From assembly GCF_000756375.1 (NCBI RefSeq), contig NZ_JNFD01000011.1, positions 1 to 64,000 of the forward strand: a stretch of 64,000 bases of DNA, given 5' to 3'. This stretch comes from Sphingopyxis sp. LC81 (lineage in GTDB: Bacteria > Pseudomonadota > Alphaproteobacteria > Sphingomonadales > Sphingomonadaceae). Of this stretch, positions 27,113 to 36,052 are shown piece by piece. The notes beneath the pieces were generated by a model. It had not been told where the DNA came from. It saw only the letters and a list, made by a program, of their open reading frames with translations, and did not search any database. Numbering within the stretch: the stretch's first letter is position 1; each line of letters begins with the position of its first letter. A program made the position numbers and the translations under genes.

Positions 27113-28129
27113 CTAGTCCAGCAGCGCGCGCACGTCGTCGTAGAGCGGGCGCGGCACCTGCACGCCATTGGCGAGGCTGCGCGCGCGCGCTTCGAAGCGG
27201 CGCTGGGAAGGTAAGCGCGCACCTTGCCCGGTGATCGCGTCGAATATCGCTTCGGCACGTTCGATATGCTTCGCCGCCTCGGCGCCGAGGAAGCCCGCGG
27301 GATCGATCGCGAGAATGAATTCGCCGCCGATCGGCGATGAGCCGGCGCCATCGTCGAGCGCGATCGATTCGGCGCTGGTGAGATCGCCGATCAGCGGCCC
27401 CGCGATCAGTTCGACCATCGTCGCGAGCGCCGACCCCTTGTGTCCGCCGAATGTCAGCATCGCGCCGTCGAGCGCGGCTTTGGCATCGGTCGTTGGCCGC
27501 CCTTCGGCGTCGATGCCCCAGCCTTCGGGAATCGGCTTGCCTGCGCGGCGATGCAGTTCGATCTCGCCGCGCGCGACCGCGCTCGTCGCGAAATCGAAGA
27601 TATAGGGATAGGCGCCAGGGCGCGGCCAGCCGAACGCGATCGGGTTGGTACCGAACAAGGGTTTGATGCCGCCGGCGGGCGCGACCCACGCGTGGCTGGG
27701 GGTGCAGGCGAAGGCGACGAGGCCCGCGGCGGCAACCGCTTCGACCTCGGGCCAGAGCGCCGCGAAATGCACGCAATTGTTGATCCCGAGCGCCGCAATT
27801 CCATTCCGCCGTGCCTTTTCGACGAGCGTCGGCAGCCCCGCGCCGAACGCGGTCTGGGCAAACCCGCCGCCCGCATCGACCCGAACCAGCGCGGGCGCGA
27901 TATCGGACACGAGGGGGGTGGCATCCTTGATCACCTTGCCTGTCTTCAGCGTGTTGACGCAAACGAGCAGGCGATAGATCCCGTGACTCGCGCATTCGTC
28001 GCGTTCGCCGGCGACGATGGTTTCGGTCACCGCCTCGACATGCTGGGGCGCGAGGCCGTGGTGCGTCAGGATTTCGCGCGACAGCGTCGCCACGTCATCC
28101 AGCGAAAGTCGGACTTTTTCGTCGCTCAT
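27113..28129 (-). CDS. Ldh2/MdhA-family oxidoreductase, probable cyclic imine (pyrroline/piperideine-2-carboxylate) reductase
   Basis: A 338-residue member of the malate/L-lactate dehydrogenase family that is unrelated to classical Rossmann dehydrogenases. Motifs include ECASHGIYRLL near residue 48, the NNCVHFAALWPEVE active-site loop, and GTNPIAFGWP for NAD(P)H. In proline/hydroxyproline clusters this family reduces 1-pyrroline-2-carboxylate or 1-piperideine-2-carboxylate; malate- or ureidoglycolate-type activity is the alternative. ATG at 28129 is preferred to the GTG one codon earlier. It is convergent with the M24 gene (1-base gap) and divergent from the GH127 operon over a shared operator. 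Confidence 0.82.
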   Translation of the reverse strand: MSDEKVRLSLDDVATLSREILTHHGLAPQHVEAVTETIVAGERDECASHGIYRLLVCVNTLKTGKVIKDATPLVSDIAPALVRVDAGGGFAQTAFGAGLPTLVEKARRNGIAALGINNCVHFAALWPEVEAVAAAGLVAFACTPSHAWVAPAGGIKPLFGTNPIAFGWPRPGAYPYIFDFATSAVARGEIELHRRAGKPIPEGWGIDAEGRPTTDAKAALDGAMLTFGGHKGSALATMVELIAGPLIGDLTSAESIALDDGAGSSPIGGEFILAIDPAGFLGAEAAKHIERAEAIFDAITGQGARLPSQRRFEARARSLANGVQVPRPLYDDVRALLD

Positions 28130-28178
28130 CACTCATCTCACAGCAAATGTTCCAAGGGCCATTATAGCAGCTTGCTAA

Positions 28179-28199
28179 ATTCGTATACTATATAATATG
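28179..28199. promoter_or_regulatory. GTATAC-type operator at the divergent reductase/GH127 promoter
   Basis: The site reads ATTCGTATACTATATAATAT. TATAAT (28191-28196) or TATGCT (28196-28201, 18 bases after TTGCTA) could be the -10 for the GH127 operon. On the minus strand TATAAT at 28166-28161 is a good -10 for the reductase gene. The operator half-site matches those at 24609 and 37949. Confidence 0.5.
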
Positions 28200-28231
28200 C
28201 TGTACCAAGGCGAGCGAAGTCTCAGGGGAGC

Positions 28232-30622
28232 ATGATGCAAATATGGCACGTCGATCGCCGCACCCTGCTCGCGGGCGCCGCAGCCGCCGCGCTTGTCCCT
28301 GTTTTCGCCCGCGCCGCGCCCGTTTCGACCACGACTTTCGGGCCAGCCAAACCGCTGCCCCTGTCGGCAGTCCGCCTGCTCGAATCGCCCTGGCTTGAGG
28401 CGATCGAGGGCAATCGCCGTTACCTGCACGCACTCGAGCCCGACCGCCTGCTGCATAATTTTCGCGCCAGCGCGGGGCTCGAACCCAAGGGCGCGGTCTA
28501 TGGCGGGTGGGAAAGCGACACCATCGCCGGGCACAGCCTTGGCCATTATCTGACCGCCTTGTCGCTGATGTATGCCCAGACGGGCGACGAGGAATGCAAA
28601 CGCCGCGCCTCTTATATCGTCGACGAACTCGCCGCGGCGCAGGCCGCGCATGGCGACGGCTATGTCGCGGGTTTCACGCGCAAGCGCGGCGATGTCGTCG
28701 AGGACGGCAAGACGATCTTCGCCGAGCTGACGCGCGGCGACATCCGTTCGATGGGGTTCGACCTCAACGGCTGCTGGGTCCCTTTCTACAACTGGCACAA
28801 ATTGTTCGCCGGATTGTTCGACGCGCAGGAGCTTTGCGGCAATGCCAGGGCGCTGCCCGTCGCGGTCGGACTTGGCACATACATCGATGGCGTGTTTGCG
28901 GCGCTGAACGACGATCAGGTCCAGCAGATACTCGATTGCGAGCATGGCGGGATCAACGAGAGTTTCGCCGAGCTTCATGCCCGCACGAAAGACCCCCGCT
29001 GGCTGCGCCTCGCCGAACGGCTGCGCCACCGCAAGATACTCGATCCGCTCAGCGAGGGCACGGATTCGCTGCCGTGGATCCATGCCAACACCCAGATCCC
29101 GAAGATCATCGGCCTTGCGCGGCTGCACGAGCTGACCGGCAAGGCGGGCGATGCGTCGGCGGCGCGCTTCTTCTGGGAAACGGTGATCCGCGATTACTCC
29201 TATGTCATCGGTGGCAATGCCGACCGCGAATATTTCCCGGCGCCGCGGACGATCTCGAAACATATCACCGAGCAGACGTGCGAAAGCTGCAACAGCTATA
29301 ATATGCTCAAGCTCACCCGCCACCTCTACGGCTGGCGGCCCGAGGCGCGGCTGTTCGATTATTATGAGCGCGCGCACACCAACCATATCCTCGCGCATCA
29401 GGACCCGGCGACGGGCATGTTCGCCTATATGGTGCCGCTGATGTCGGGGTCGGCACGCAAATTTTCGAAACCCTTCGACGATTTCTGGTGCTGCGTCGGG
29501 TCGGGGATGGAAAGCCACGCCAAGCACGGCGATTCGGTGTGGTGGCAGAGCGGCGACACCCTGCTCGTGAACCTCTACATCGCCTCGACCGCGACATGGG
29601 AAAGCCAGGGCGCGGGTTTCCGGATGGAAACCGCCTATCCGTTCGGCGAAAACGTCGCGATCACGCTCGAAACGCTCGATCGCCCGCGTGACTTCGCGGT
29701 GGCGCTGCGGATTCCGGGCTGGTGCGAGGGCGCGGCGCTGACGGTGAACGGCAAATCCGTACCCGCGGGACCCTCTGGCGATTATGCGGTGATCCGCCGC
29801 CGCTGGGCGAAGGGCGACCGGATCGCGCTGACGCTGCCGATGCGGCTGCGCACCGAAGCCGCGAACGACGATCCGTCGACCGTCGCGCTGCTCCACGGCC
29901 CCGTCGTACTCGCTGCCGACCTCGGCCCCGCCGACCGGCCGTTCGAGGGGCCCGCTCCGGCGCTCGTCGCGGCCGACCTGCTCGCGGGCTTCGCGCCGGT
30001 CGATGCTGCGACAGGGAAGTTCCGCACGACCGGCATCGCGCGGCCCGCCGACCTCAGCTTCGCACCCTTTTACCAGCAGCGCGATCGCCGCACCGCGGTC
30101 TATTTCAAAAGCTTCGACGATGCCGGCTGGGCGCGTGAGCAGGTCGCCTTTGCCGCCGAGCATGCGCGCCAGCAGGACCTCGCGCGCCGGTCGGTCGATG
30201 TCATGAATTTGGGCGAGATGCAGCCCGAGCGCGACCATGGGCTGACCGCCAAGAACAGCTATGCCGTCACCTATCGCGGCCGTCACGGGCGCGACGCGCG
30301 CACCTTCGGCTTCTTCGAATATAGGGCGAAGGTGCGGCCGGGACCGCTGGTGCTACAGGCGACCTATTGGGGCGAAGAGCGGAACAAGCTGTTCGACATC
30401 CTCATCGACGGGACGAAGATCGCGACGCAGGCGCTCGACGGCGGGCACCCTGGCGACTTTTTCACGATCGATTATCCGATCCCGGCCGACCTGACCCGCG
30501 GCAAGGGCGAAGTTACCGTCCGCTTCCAGCCCGCCAACGACACGACACGCTGCGGCCCCGTTTTCGGCGTCCGCATCTTCACGCCCGCTTCAGCCCCCGA
30601 AACAGCCAAAGGGACGGTTTGA
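28232..30622 (+). CDS. GH127/DUF1680 glycoside hydrolase, probable beta-L-arabinofuranosidase
   Basis: This 796-residue protein has a Tat-like signal (DRRTLLAGAAAAAL) and an (alpha/alpha)6 barrel. The zinc/nucleophile set known from Bifidobacterium HypBA1 is visible: Glu351 and Cys353 in TCESCNSYNM, and the vicinal Cys420-Cys421 in FWCCVGSG, one of which is the nucleophile. Beta-sandwich domains follow (about 480-790). HypBA1 removes beta-L-arabinofuranose linked to hydroxyproline in plant extensins, which matches the hydroxyproline genes around it. AGGGGAG precedes the start. It heads a four-gene operon with a gamma-glutamyltransferase and two DUF885 peptidases. Other GH127/GH146 specificities remain possible. 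Confidence 0.87.
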   Translation: MMQIWHVDRRTLLAGAAAAALVPVFARAAPVSTTTFGPAKPLPLSAVRLLESPWLEAIEGNRRYLHALEPDRLLHNFRASAGLEPKGAVYGGWESDTIAGHSLGHYLTALSLMYAQTGDEECKRRASYIVDELAAAQAAHGDGYVAGFTRKRGDVVEDGKTIFAELTRGDIRSMGFDLNGCWVPFYNWHKLFAGLFDAQELCGNARALPVAVGLGTYIDGVFAALNDDQVQQILDCEHGGINESFAELHARTKDPRWLRLAERLRHRKILDPLSEGTDSLPWIHANTQIPKIIGLARLHELTGKAGDASAARFFWETVIRDYSYVIGGNADREYFPAPRTISKHITEQTCESCNSYNMLKLTRHLYGWRPEARLFDYYERAHTNHILAHQDPATGMFAYMVPLMSGSARKFSKPFDDFWCCVGSGMESHAKHGDSVWWQSGDTLLVNLYIASTATWESQGAGFRMETAYPFGENVAITLETLDRPRDFAVALRIPGWCEGAALTVNGKSVPAGPSGDYAVIRRRWAKGDRIALTLPMRLRTEAANDDPSTVALLHGPVVLAADLGPADRPFEGPAPALVAADLLAGFAPVDAATGKFRTTGIARPADLSFAPFYQQRDRRTAVYFKSFDDAGWAREQVAFAAEHARQQDLARRSVDVMNLGEMQPERDHGLTAKNSYAVTYRGRHGRDARTFGFFEYRAKVRPGPLVLQATYWGEERNKLFDILIDGTKIATQALDGGHPGDFFTIDYPIPADLTRGKGEVTVRFQPANDTTRCGPVFGVRIFTPASAPETAKGTV

Positions 30623-30661
30623 CGCACGGCTAATTCGACAATGAAACAGGGGGTCGCAAAA

Positions 30662-32371
30662 ATGGATAGACGCTGTCGATTGCTGGTCACGCTCGGGCTT
30701 GCGATATTCGCGCAGCCCACGCTCGCGCAGGAACAGGGCGCGAAGCCCGCGGTCCATGCCAAATCGGCGATGGCGTCCTCGTCGAACCCCATAGTGACCA
30801 AGGCGATGGTCGAGGTGATGAGGAAAGGCGGCACCGCGCTCGACGCCGTGCTGACCGCGGTCCCGATGCAGGCGGTGATCGAACCGCAGATGACGACCCT
30901 CGCGGGCGGCGTCTCGATCCTCTATTATGACGCCAAGACCCGCGAATATCATTATCTCGACGCCGAACTCGACCACACCAAGGATGCGCAGGTCGGCGGC
31001 GGCTGGGCGCAATATACCGGCGGCGGGGGCGAGCGACTGCCCGACACGTCGGGCAAGCGCATCGGCATTCCGGGCACCGTCGCGGGGCTGAAGGCGGCGG
31101 CGGACCGCTTCGGAACGCTCAAATGGGGCGATTATTTCGCCCCCGCGATCAAGCTCGCCGACGACGGTTACCCGATGTATAGCTTCCTCTATGGCGAACT
31201 GGCCGAGGCGGCGCTGACGCGGCTTTCGGCTTATCCGTCGGGGCGCGAGGAATATCTGCCCGAGGGTTATGTCCCGCCCGTCGGCACGATCGTGAAGCAT
31301 CCGCGGCTGGCGCAGGCGATGCGCCGCATTGCCGCCGAAGGACCATCATACATCTACACCGGCGAATGGGCGCAGCGCTTCGTCGCCGCGGTGCGCGCGA
31401 CCGGCGGCGGGCTGACCGCCGAGGAGCTCGCGGGGTACAAGGCGCGCTGGGAAACGCCGCTGCGCTCGACCTATAATGGTTATGAGATCATCGGCGCGCC
31501 GCCGCCGTCGACCGCGGGGACTTTGATCTCGATGGTGCTGAACGTCGTCGAGAATTACGACCTCAAGGCGCGCCCGCATTATGCGCAGTCGGCCGAAGCG
31601 CTCGAGCTGATCCGCCGTGCCTTCGGCTATGCCGAGACCGCGACCGACGAATTTGTGCGCGATCCGCTGAGCTATGATGTGCCGACCGAGATGCTGTTGT
31701 CGAAAGACAATGCGAAACGCTTCGCGGCGCAGGTGGCCGCTAGCCTGCCCAAGCCCGCGGTGGCGCCGCAGGCCTCGGCGGTGCCGGGAAGCGCGCTCGA
31801 ACTCGCCGCCACCTTCGATAGCCACGACCGCCATTCGACCGACACCAATCATCTCGTCGCGGTCGACGCAGAGGGGAATATGGCCTCGGTCACCCACTCG
31901 GTTTACGGCAGCACCTTCGCGACGGGCATGGTCGTCGACGGGATCGCGATGAACAGCGGCAATAATTTCCCCGGCAATACCGCGGGCGCCGGCCGCCGCG
32001 TCATCTCGCCCTTTCCGCCGACGATGGTCGCAAAGGACGGCAAGCCGTGGATGACGATCGGCTCGCCCGGCCTGTCGTCGCGCGCGGTGACAATCACCCT
32101 CATCAACCTGCTCGGATACGGCATGCCGCTCGAACAGGCGGTCGACGCGCCGCGCTTTCAGGGATCGCAGGCGGGGGTGCCGATGGTGGTCGAAAGCCGC
32201 GTGACGCAGGCGGTGCGCGACGAGCTCAAGACGCGCTACGGCGTCAATGTCCGCCCGACCGCCCCCTATAATTGGCACTTCGGATCGATCCAGGCGATCC
32301 AGCGCAATCCCGACGGCAGCCTGACCGGCGTCGCCGATCCTCGCCGCGCCGGCCTCGCGGCCGGTTACTGA
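30662..32371 (+). CDS. secreted gamma-glutamyltransferase family protein (paralogue 2)
   Basis: The ATG at 30662 (MDRRCRLL) is preferred to the one 21 bases earlier because AGGGGG lies upstream and it gives a clean signal peptide ending PTLAQ. The 569-residue protein has the GGT layout: KGGTALDAV, then the predicted autocleavage site HSTDTNHLVAVDAEGN with Thr nucleophile, and GSPGLSSRAVT for the oxyanion/substrate loop. It is diverged from paralogue 1. Position after GH127 and before two peptidases suggests processing of glycopeptide fragments in the periplasm. Confidence 0.87.
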   Translation: MDRRCRLLVTLGLAIFAQPTLAQEQGAKPAVHAKSAMASSSNPIVTKAMVEVMRKGGTALDAVLTAVPMQAVIEPQMTTLAGGVSILYYDAKTREYHYLDAELDHTKDAQVGGGWAQYTGGGGERLPDTSGKRIGIPGTVAGLKAAADRFGTLKWGDYFAPAIKLADDGYPMYSFLYGELAEAALTRLSAYPSGREEYLPEGYVPPVGTIVKHPRLAQAMRRIAAEGPSYIYTGEWAQRFVAAVRATGGGLTAEELAGYKARWETPLRSTYNGYEIIGAPPPSTAGTLISMVLNVVENYDLKARPHYAQSAEALELIRRAFGYAETATDEFVRDPLSYDVPTEMLLSKDNAKRFAAQVAASLPKPAVAPQASAVPGSALELAATFDSHDRHSTDTNHLVAVDAEGNMASVTHSVYGSTFATGMVVDGIAMNSGNNFPGNTAGAGRRVISPFPPTMVAKDGKPWMTIGSPGLSSRAVTITLINLLGYGMPLEQAVDAPRFQGSQAGVPMVVESRVTQAVRDELKTRYGVNVRPTAPYNWHFGSIQAIQRNPDGSLTGVADPRRAGLAAGY

Positions 32372-32389
32372 TCAACAGGAGAAATTTCG

Positions 32390-34141
32390 ATGCGAACTCT
32401 CGCTCCCGCCCTGCTGGCCGTCTCGGCCATCGCGCTTTCCGCCCCCGCCTTTGCCCAGTCGGCACCGCGGGCCGCTTCGCAGTCGGCCGACGCCCGATTG
32501 AAAGCGCTCTATGATGCCGAATGGCAGTGGCGCACCAAGGAACTCGCGCTCGATCCCGACGGCGAACGCGAGGGCAGCGACCGGCTGCCGAGCGTCGACC
32601 CCGCGAGTCAGGCGCGCCGCGCCGCCTATTGGAACAAGGCGCTCACCGAGCTGAACGAGATCCCGTTCGACCAGCTCTCGCCCGAAGAGCGGATCAACGC
32701 CGAAGTGTTCAAGACCGCGCTCGAGGAATTCGCGCTCGAACAGAAATATCGCGAGTTCGAGGACCCGTTCGGTTTCTGGACGTGGATCGCGCCGCGCGGC
32801 GGGCTGCCGGGGGCAGAGGCCTATCGCAATTATATCAAGCGGCTCGGCGACATGCCGCGCTATATCGACGAGCAGATCGTCAACATGCGCGCGGGCCTCA
32901 AGCGCGGCTTCACCAAACCGCGCGTCTCGCTCGCCGGCCGCGACGCGCCGATCGCGCCGCTGGCGTCGTCCGACGTCGACAAGAATCCGCTGTTCACCAG
33001 CTTCGCCGCGATCCCCGGCAATATTCCCGAAAGCGAACGCGCGGCCTTGGTCGCCGAGGGCCGCGCGGCGGTCGCGGCGGCTGCGCCCGCCTTCGCGAAG
33101 CTGCGTGCGTTCGTCCGCGACGAATATATCCCCAACGCGCGCGTCCCGATCGCGGGCGAGGCGCTGCCCGACGGCAAGGCCTATTATCCCGCGAAGATCC
33201 GCCAATATACGACGCTCGACCTGACGCCCGAGCAGATCTACGAAATCGGGGTCAAGGAGGTCGCGCGGATCGACGCCGATATGCAGGCGACGATGAAGAA
33301 GGCGGGATGGACGGGCGATTTTGCCGGCTTCCTCCACTTCCTCAAGACCGATCCGCAGTTCACCGCGAAATCGCCGTACGAGCTGATGGCGAAATCGGCC
33401 TATGTCGCGAACCGGATCAACGGCCAGCTCAAATTCCTCGTCGGCCATTTGCCGCGCTATCGCTTCACGATCCGCCAGACCCCCGACAATATCGCGCCCT
33501 TCGCGACCGGCGGCAACGGCGGGCTCGAGAGCTGCCTGATGAACACCTATAACCTCCCCGCGCGGCCGCTCTATACGATCCCGCCTTTGACCGCGCACGA
33601 ATGCGCGCCGGGGCACAGCTTTCAGGCCGCGCTCGCGCTCGAGGCGCCCGACCGGCCGCAGATCCGCCGCACGACCTATTTCTCGGGCTATGGCGAAGGC
33701 TGGGGGCTCTATACCGAATGGCTCGGCATCCAGATGGGCATTTACGAGACGCCCTATGACGAGTTCGGGCGCGAGACGTATGAGATGTGGCGCGCGGCGC
33801 GGCTCGTCGTCGACACCGGGCTGCACCACAAGGGCTGGACGCGGCAGCAGGCGCTCGATTTCATGAAGGCGCACACCGCATTGTCCGATCACGAGATCAC
33901 GATCGAGGTCGACCGTTACATCAACGATCCGGGGCAGGCGCTTGCGTACAAGCTTGGCGAGATGCTGATCCGCCGCAAGCGCGCCGAGGCCGAAGCGAAG
34001 CTGGGCGCCAATTTCGACCAGCGCTGGTTCCACGACACGCTGCTCGGGCTCGGGTCGGTGCCGCTGCCGACGCTCGAACGCGTGGTCGACGAATGGATCG
34101 CGGGCGGGGGCAAGAACCCCAATCCCGAACCCGCCGCCTGA
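32390..34141 (+). CDS. secreted DUF885 metallopeptidase-like protein (paralogue 2)
   Basis: A 583-residue protein with signal peptide ending APAFAQ and the zinc motif HECAPGHSFQ, followed by FSGYGEGWGLYTEW. AGGAGA precedes the start by seven bases. It is closely similar to the next gene and to the one at 16626, sharing SADARLKALYDAEWQWR near the N-terminus and GGLESCLMNTYNLP before the motif. Predicted role: periplasmic peptidase acting on products imported by the TonB receptor. Confidence 0.88.
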   Translation: MRTLAPALLAVSAIALSAPAFAQSAPRAASQSADARLKALYDAEWQWRTKELALDPDGEREGSDRLPSVDPASQARRAAYWNKALTELNEIPFDQLSPEERINAEVFKTALEEFALEQKYREFEDPFGFWTWIAPRGGLPGAEAYRNYIKRLGDMPRYIDEQIVNMRAGLKRGFTKPRVSLAGRDAPIAPLASSDVDKNPLFTSFAAIPGNIPESERAALVAEGRAAVAAAAPAFAKLRAFVRDEYIPNARVPIAGEALPDGKAYYPAKIRQYTTLDLTPEQIYEIGVKEVARIDADMQATMKKAGWTGDFAGFLHFLKTDPQFTAKSPYELMAKSAYVANRINGQLKFLVGHLPRYRFTIRQTPDNIAPFATGGNGGLESCLMNTYNLPARPLYTIPPLTAHECAPGHSFQAALALEAPDRPQIRRTTYFSGYGEGWGLYTEWLGIQMGIYETPYDEFGRETYEMWRAARLVVDTGLHHKGWTRQQALDFMKAHTALSDHEITIEVDRYINDPGQALAYKLGEMLIRRKRAEAEAKLGANFDQRWFHDTLLGLGSVPLPTLERVVDEWIAGGGKNPNPEPAA

Positions 34142-34164
34142 TTTTTCCGACAAGGAGACGCAAA

Positions 34165-35952
34165 TTGCTCACGCGCACGATCCTGCTTTCGACCCTCGCC
34201 CTTCTGCCGCTCGCGCCCGCGGCGGCAGAGGCACCCGCCGCGGCTGCCCCTTCGGCCGCGGCCGCCACGCCGGGAAGCGCCGACGCCCGCCTCCGCGAGC
34301 TGTACGAGGCCGAATGGGCCTGGCGGCAAAAGGAATTCGCCCGCCGCGTCGGCGATCCGCCCTTCACCGCATCGGCCGACCATCTGCCGCGCGTCGACGC
34401 GGCGACGCAGGCGGCGCGGCAGGCCTATTGGCAAAAGACGCTCGCCGCGCTCGACGCCATCCCCGTCGACCAGCTCTCCGAAAATGAGAAGATCAACGCC
34501 GCGGTGCTGCGCACCAGCCTCGAAGCCTTCGTCGCCGAGGGCAAATACCGGATGTGGGAAATGCCGTTCAACGCCGACAGCCAGTTCTGGTCGGGGCTGA
34601 GCGCGCGGGACGCCTGGCCGTCGCTCGAGGAATATCAACGCTATATCGGCCGCATGCGCGACATCCCGCGCTATTTCGACGAGCAGATCGTCAATATGCG
34701 CGCGGGCCTGAAACGCGGCTTCAGCGTGCCGCGCGCCTCGCTCGAAGGGCGCGACGCGACGATCGCCGCCTATGTCGACACCGACCCGGCGAAAAACCCC
34801 TTCTACAGCGCCTTCACCAAGATGCCCTCGACGATCTCCGCCGCCGATCAGGAGCGGCTGCGCGCCGAAGCAAGGCAGGTGATTTCGGGGACGGTCGCGC
34901 CCGCCTATGCCAAGCTGCTGACTTTCTTCAAAGACGAGTATCTGCCCAAAGCGCGCACGACACTGGCGGCCGAGGCGATGCCTGACGGCAAGGCTTTTTA
35001 TCAGGCGCAGATTCGCGAATATACGACCACCGCGCTGACCGCAGAACAGATCCACCAGATCGGCCTCAAGGAAGTCGCGCGGATCACCGCCGAGATGGAG
35101 CAGGTGAAGGAGAAAGCGGGGTTCAAGGGCGACCTTGCGGCGTTCATCCAGTTCCTGCGCACCGACCCGCAATTTTATGCGAAGACGCCCGAGGAACTGC
35201 TCGCCTTCTCGGCGCTTGTCGCGAAGCGCGCCGACGGCCAGCTCAAATATACGATCGGTTTCCTGCCGCGCTACCGCTTCACGATCCTGCCGGTGCCCGA
35301 CGCGATCGCGCCGACCTATACCGCAGGGCGCGGCGGGCTCGATGCCTGTTTGATGAACACCTACGACCTGCCGTCGCGGCCGCTGTACCAGATCCCGGCG
35401 CTGACGCTCCACGAATGCGTCCCCGGGCACAGCTTCCAGGCCGCGGTCGCGCTCGAGACGGTGAAATGGCCGGCCTTCCGCCGCCAGACTTATTTCTCGG
35501 GCTATGGCGAGGGCTGGGGGCTCTACACCGAATGGCTCGGCACCAAGATGGGCATTTATCGCACGCCCTACGAGGATTTCGGCCGCCTTTCGTTCGAAAT
35601 GTGGCGCGCCTCCCGGCTCGTCGTCGACACCGGCGTCCATCATTATGGCTGGAGCCGCGACAAGGCGATCGACTATCTCGCGAGCCACACCGCGCTCGCG
35701 CAGCATGACGTCGAGACCGAGATCGACCGCTATATCAGCTGGCCGGGACAGGCGCTCGCCTACAAGCTGGGCGAGATCACGATCCGCCGGCTGCGCACCA
35801 AGGCCGAGGCCGAGCTGGGACCGAAGTTCGACCAGCGCAAGTTCCACGACACCTTCCTCGCCCTGGGGTCGGTGCCGCTTCCGGTGCTCGAACAGCAGCT
35901 CGAAAAATTCATCGCCGATGGCGGCGAAGGTCCGACCGCCGCCGCCCCCTGA
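34165..35952 (+). CDS. secreted DUF885 metallopeptidase-like protein (paralogue 3)
   Basis: The start is TTG: AAGGAG lies seven bases before it and the signal peptide follows directly (LTRTILLSTLALLPLAPAAA). The long upstream extension overlaps the previous gene and is not used. The 595-residue product has HECVPGHSFQ and FSGYGEGWGLYTEW. It is a tandem duplicate of the upstream gene, 23 bases away. A perfect terminator hairpin ends the operon. Confidence 0.88.
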   Translation: MLTRTILLSTLALLPLAPAAAEAPAAAAPSAAAATPGSADARLRELYEAEWAWRQKEFARRVGDPPFTASADHLPRVDAATQAARQAYWQKTLAALDAIPVDQLSENEKINAAVLRTSLEAFVAEGKYRMWEMPFNADSQFWSGLSARDAWPSLEEYQRYIGRMRDIPRYFDEQIVNMRAGLKRGFSVPRASLEGRDATIAAYVDTDPAKNPFYSAFTKMPSTISAADQERLRAEARQVISGTVAPAYAKLLTFFKDEYLPKARTTLAAEAMPDGKAFYQAQIREYTTTALTAEQIHQIGLKEVARITAEMEQVKEKAGFKGDLAAFIQFLRTDPQFYAKTPEELLAFSALVAKRADGQLKYTIGFLPRYRFTILPVPDAIAPTYTAGRGGLDACLMNTYDLPSRPLYQIPALTLHECVPGHSFQAAVALETVKWPAFRRQTYFSGYGEGWGLYTEWLGTKMGIYRTPYEDFGRLSFEMWRASRLVVDTGVHHYGWSRDKAIDYLASHTALAQHDVETEIDRYISWPGQALAYKLGEITIRRLRTKAEAELGPKFDQRKFHDTFLALGSVPLPVLEQQLEKFIADGGEGPTAAAP

Positions 35953-36011
35953 TTTCCTTCCCCCCGACGCCTTCTATGACAGCGCGGCTGTAGGCAACTG
36001 AACAGGGGGGA

Positions 36012-36049
36012 GGCAGCGCTCGCGCCCACCGCCGGACGCGAGCGCTGCC
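36012..36049. terminator. bidirectional terminator between converging operons
   Basis: GGCAGCGCTCGCG and CGCGAGCGCTGCC form a perfect 13-base-pair stem around a 12-base loop. It lies between the DUF885 gene and the converging dehydrogenase gene, whose stop is four bases away. The T tail is short, so efficiency is uncertain. Confidence 0.7.
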
Positions 36050-36052
36050 TTA

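Noticed and set aside
33787-34164. 126-codon upstream extension of the third DUF885 gene
   Set aside because: It overlaps the previous gene in another frame; the TTG at 34165 has a good ribosome site and a signal peptide directly after it.
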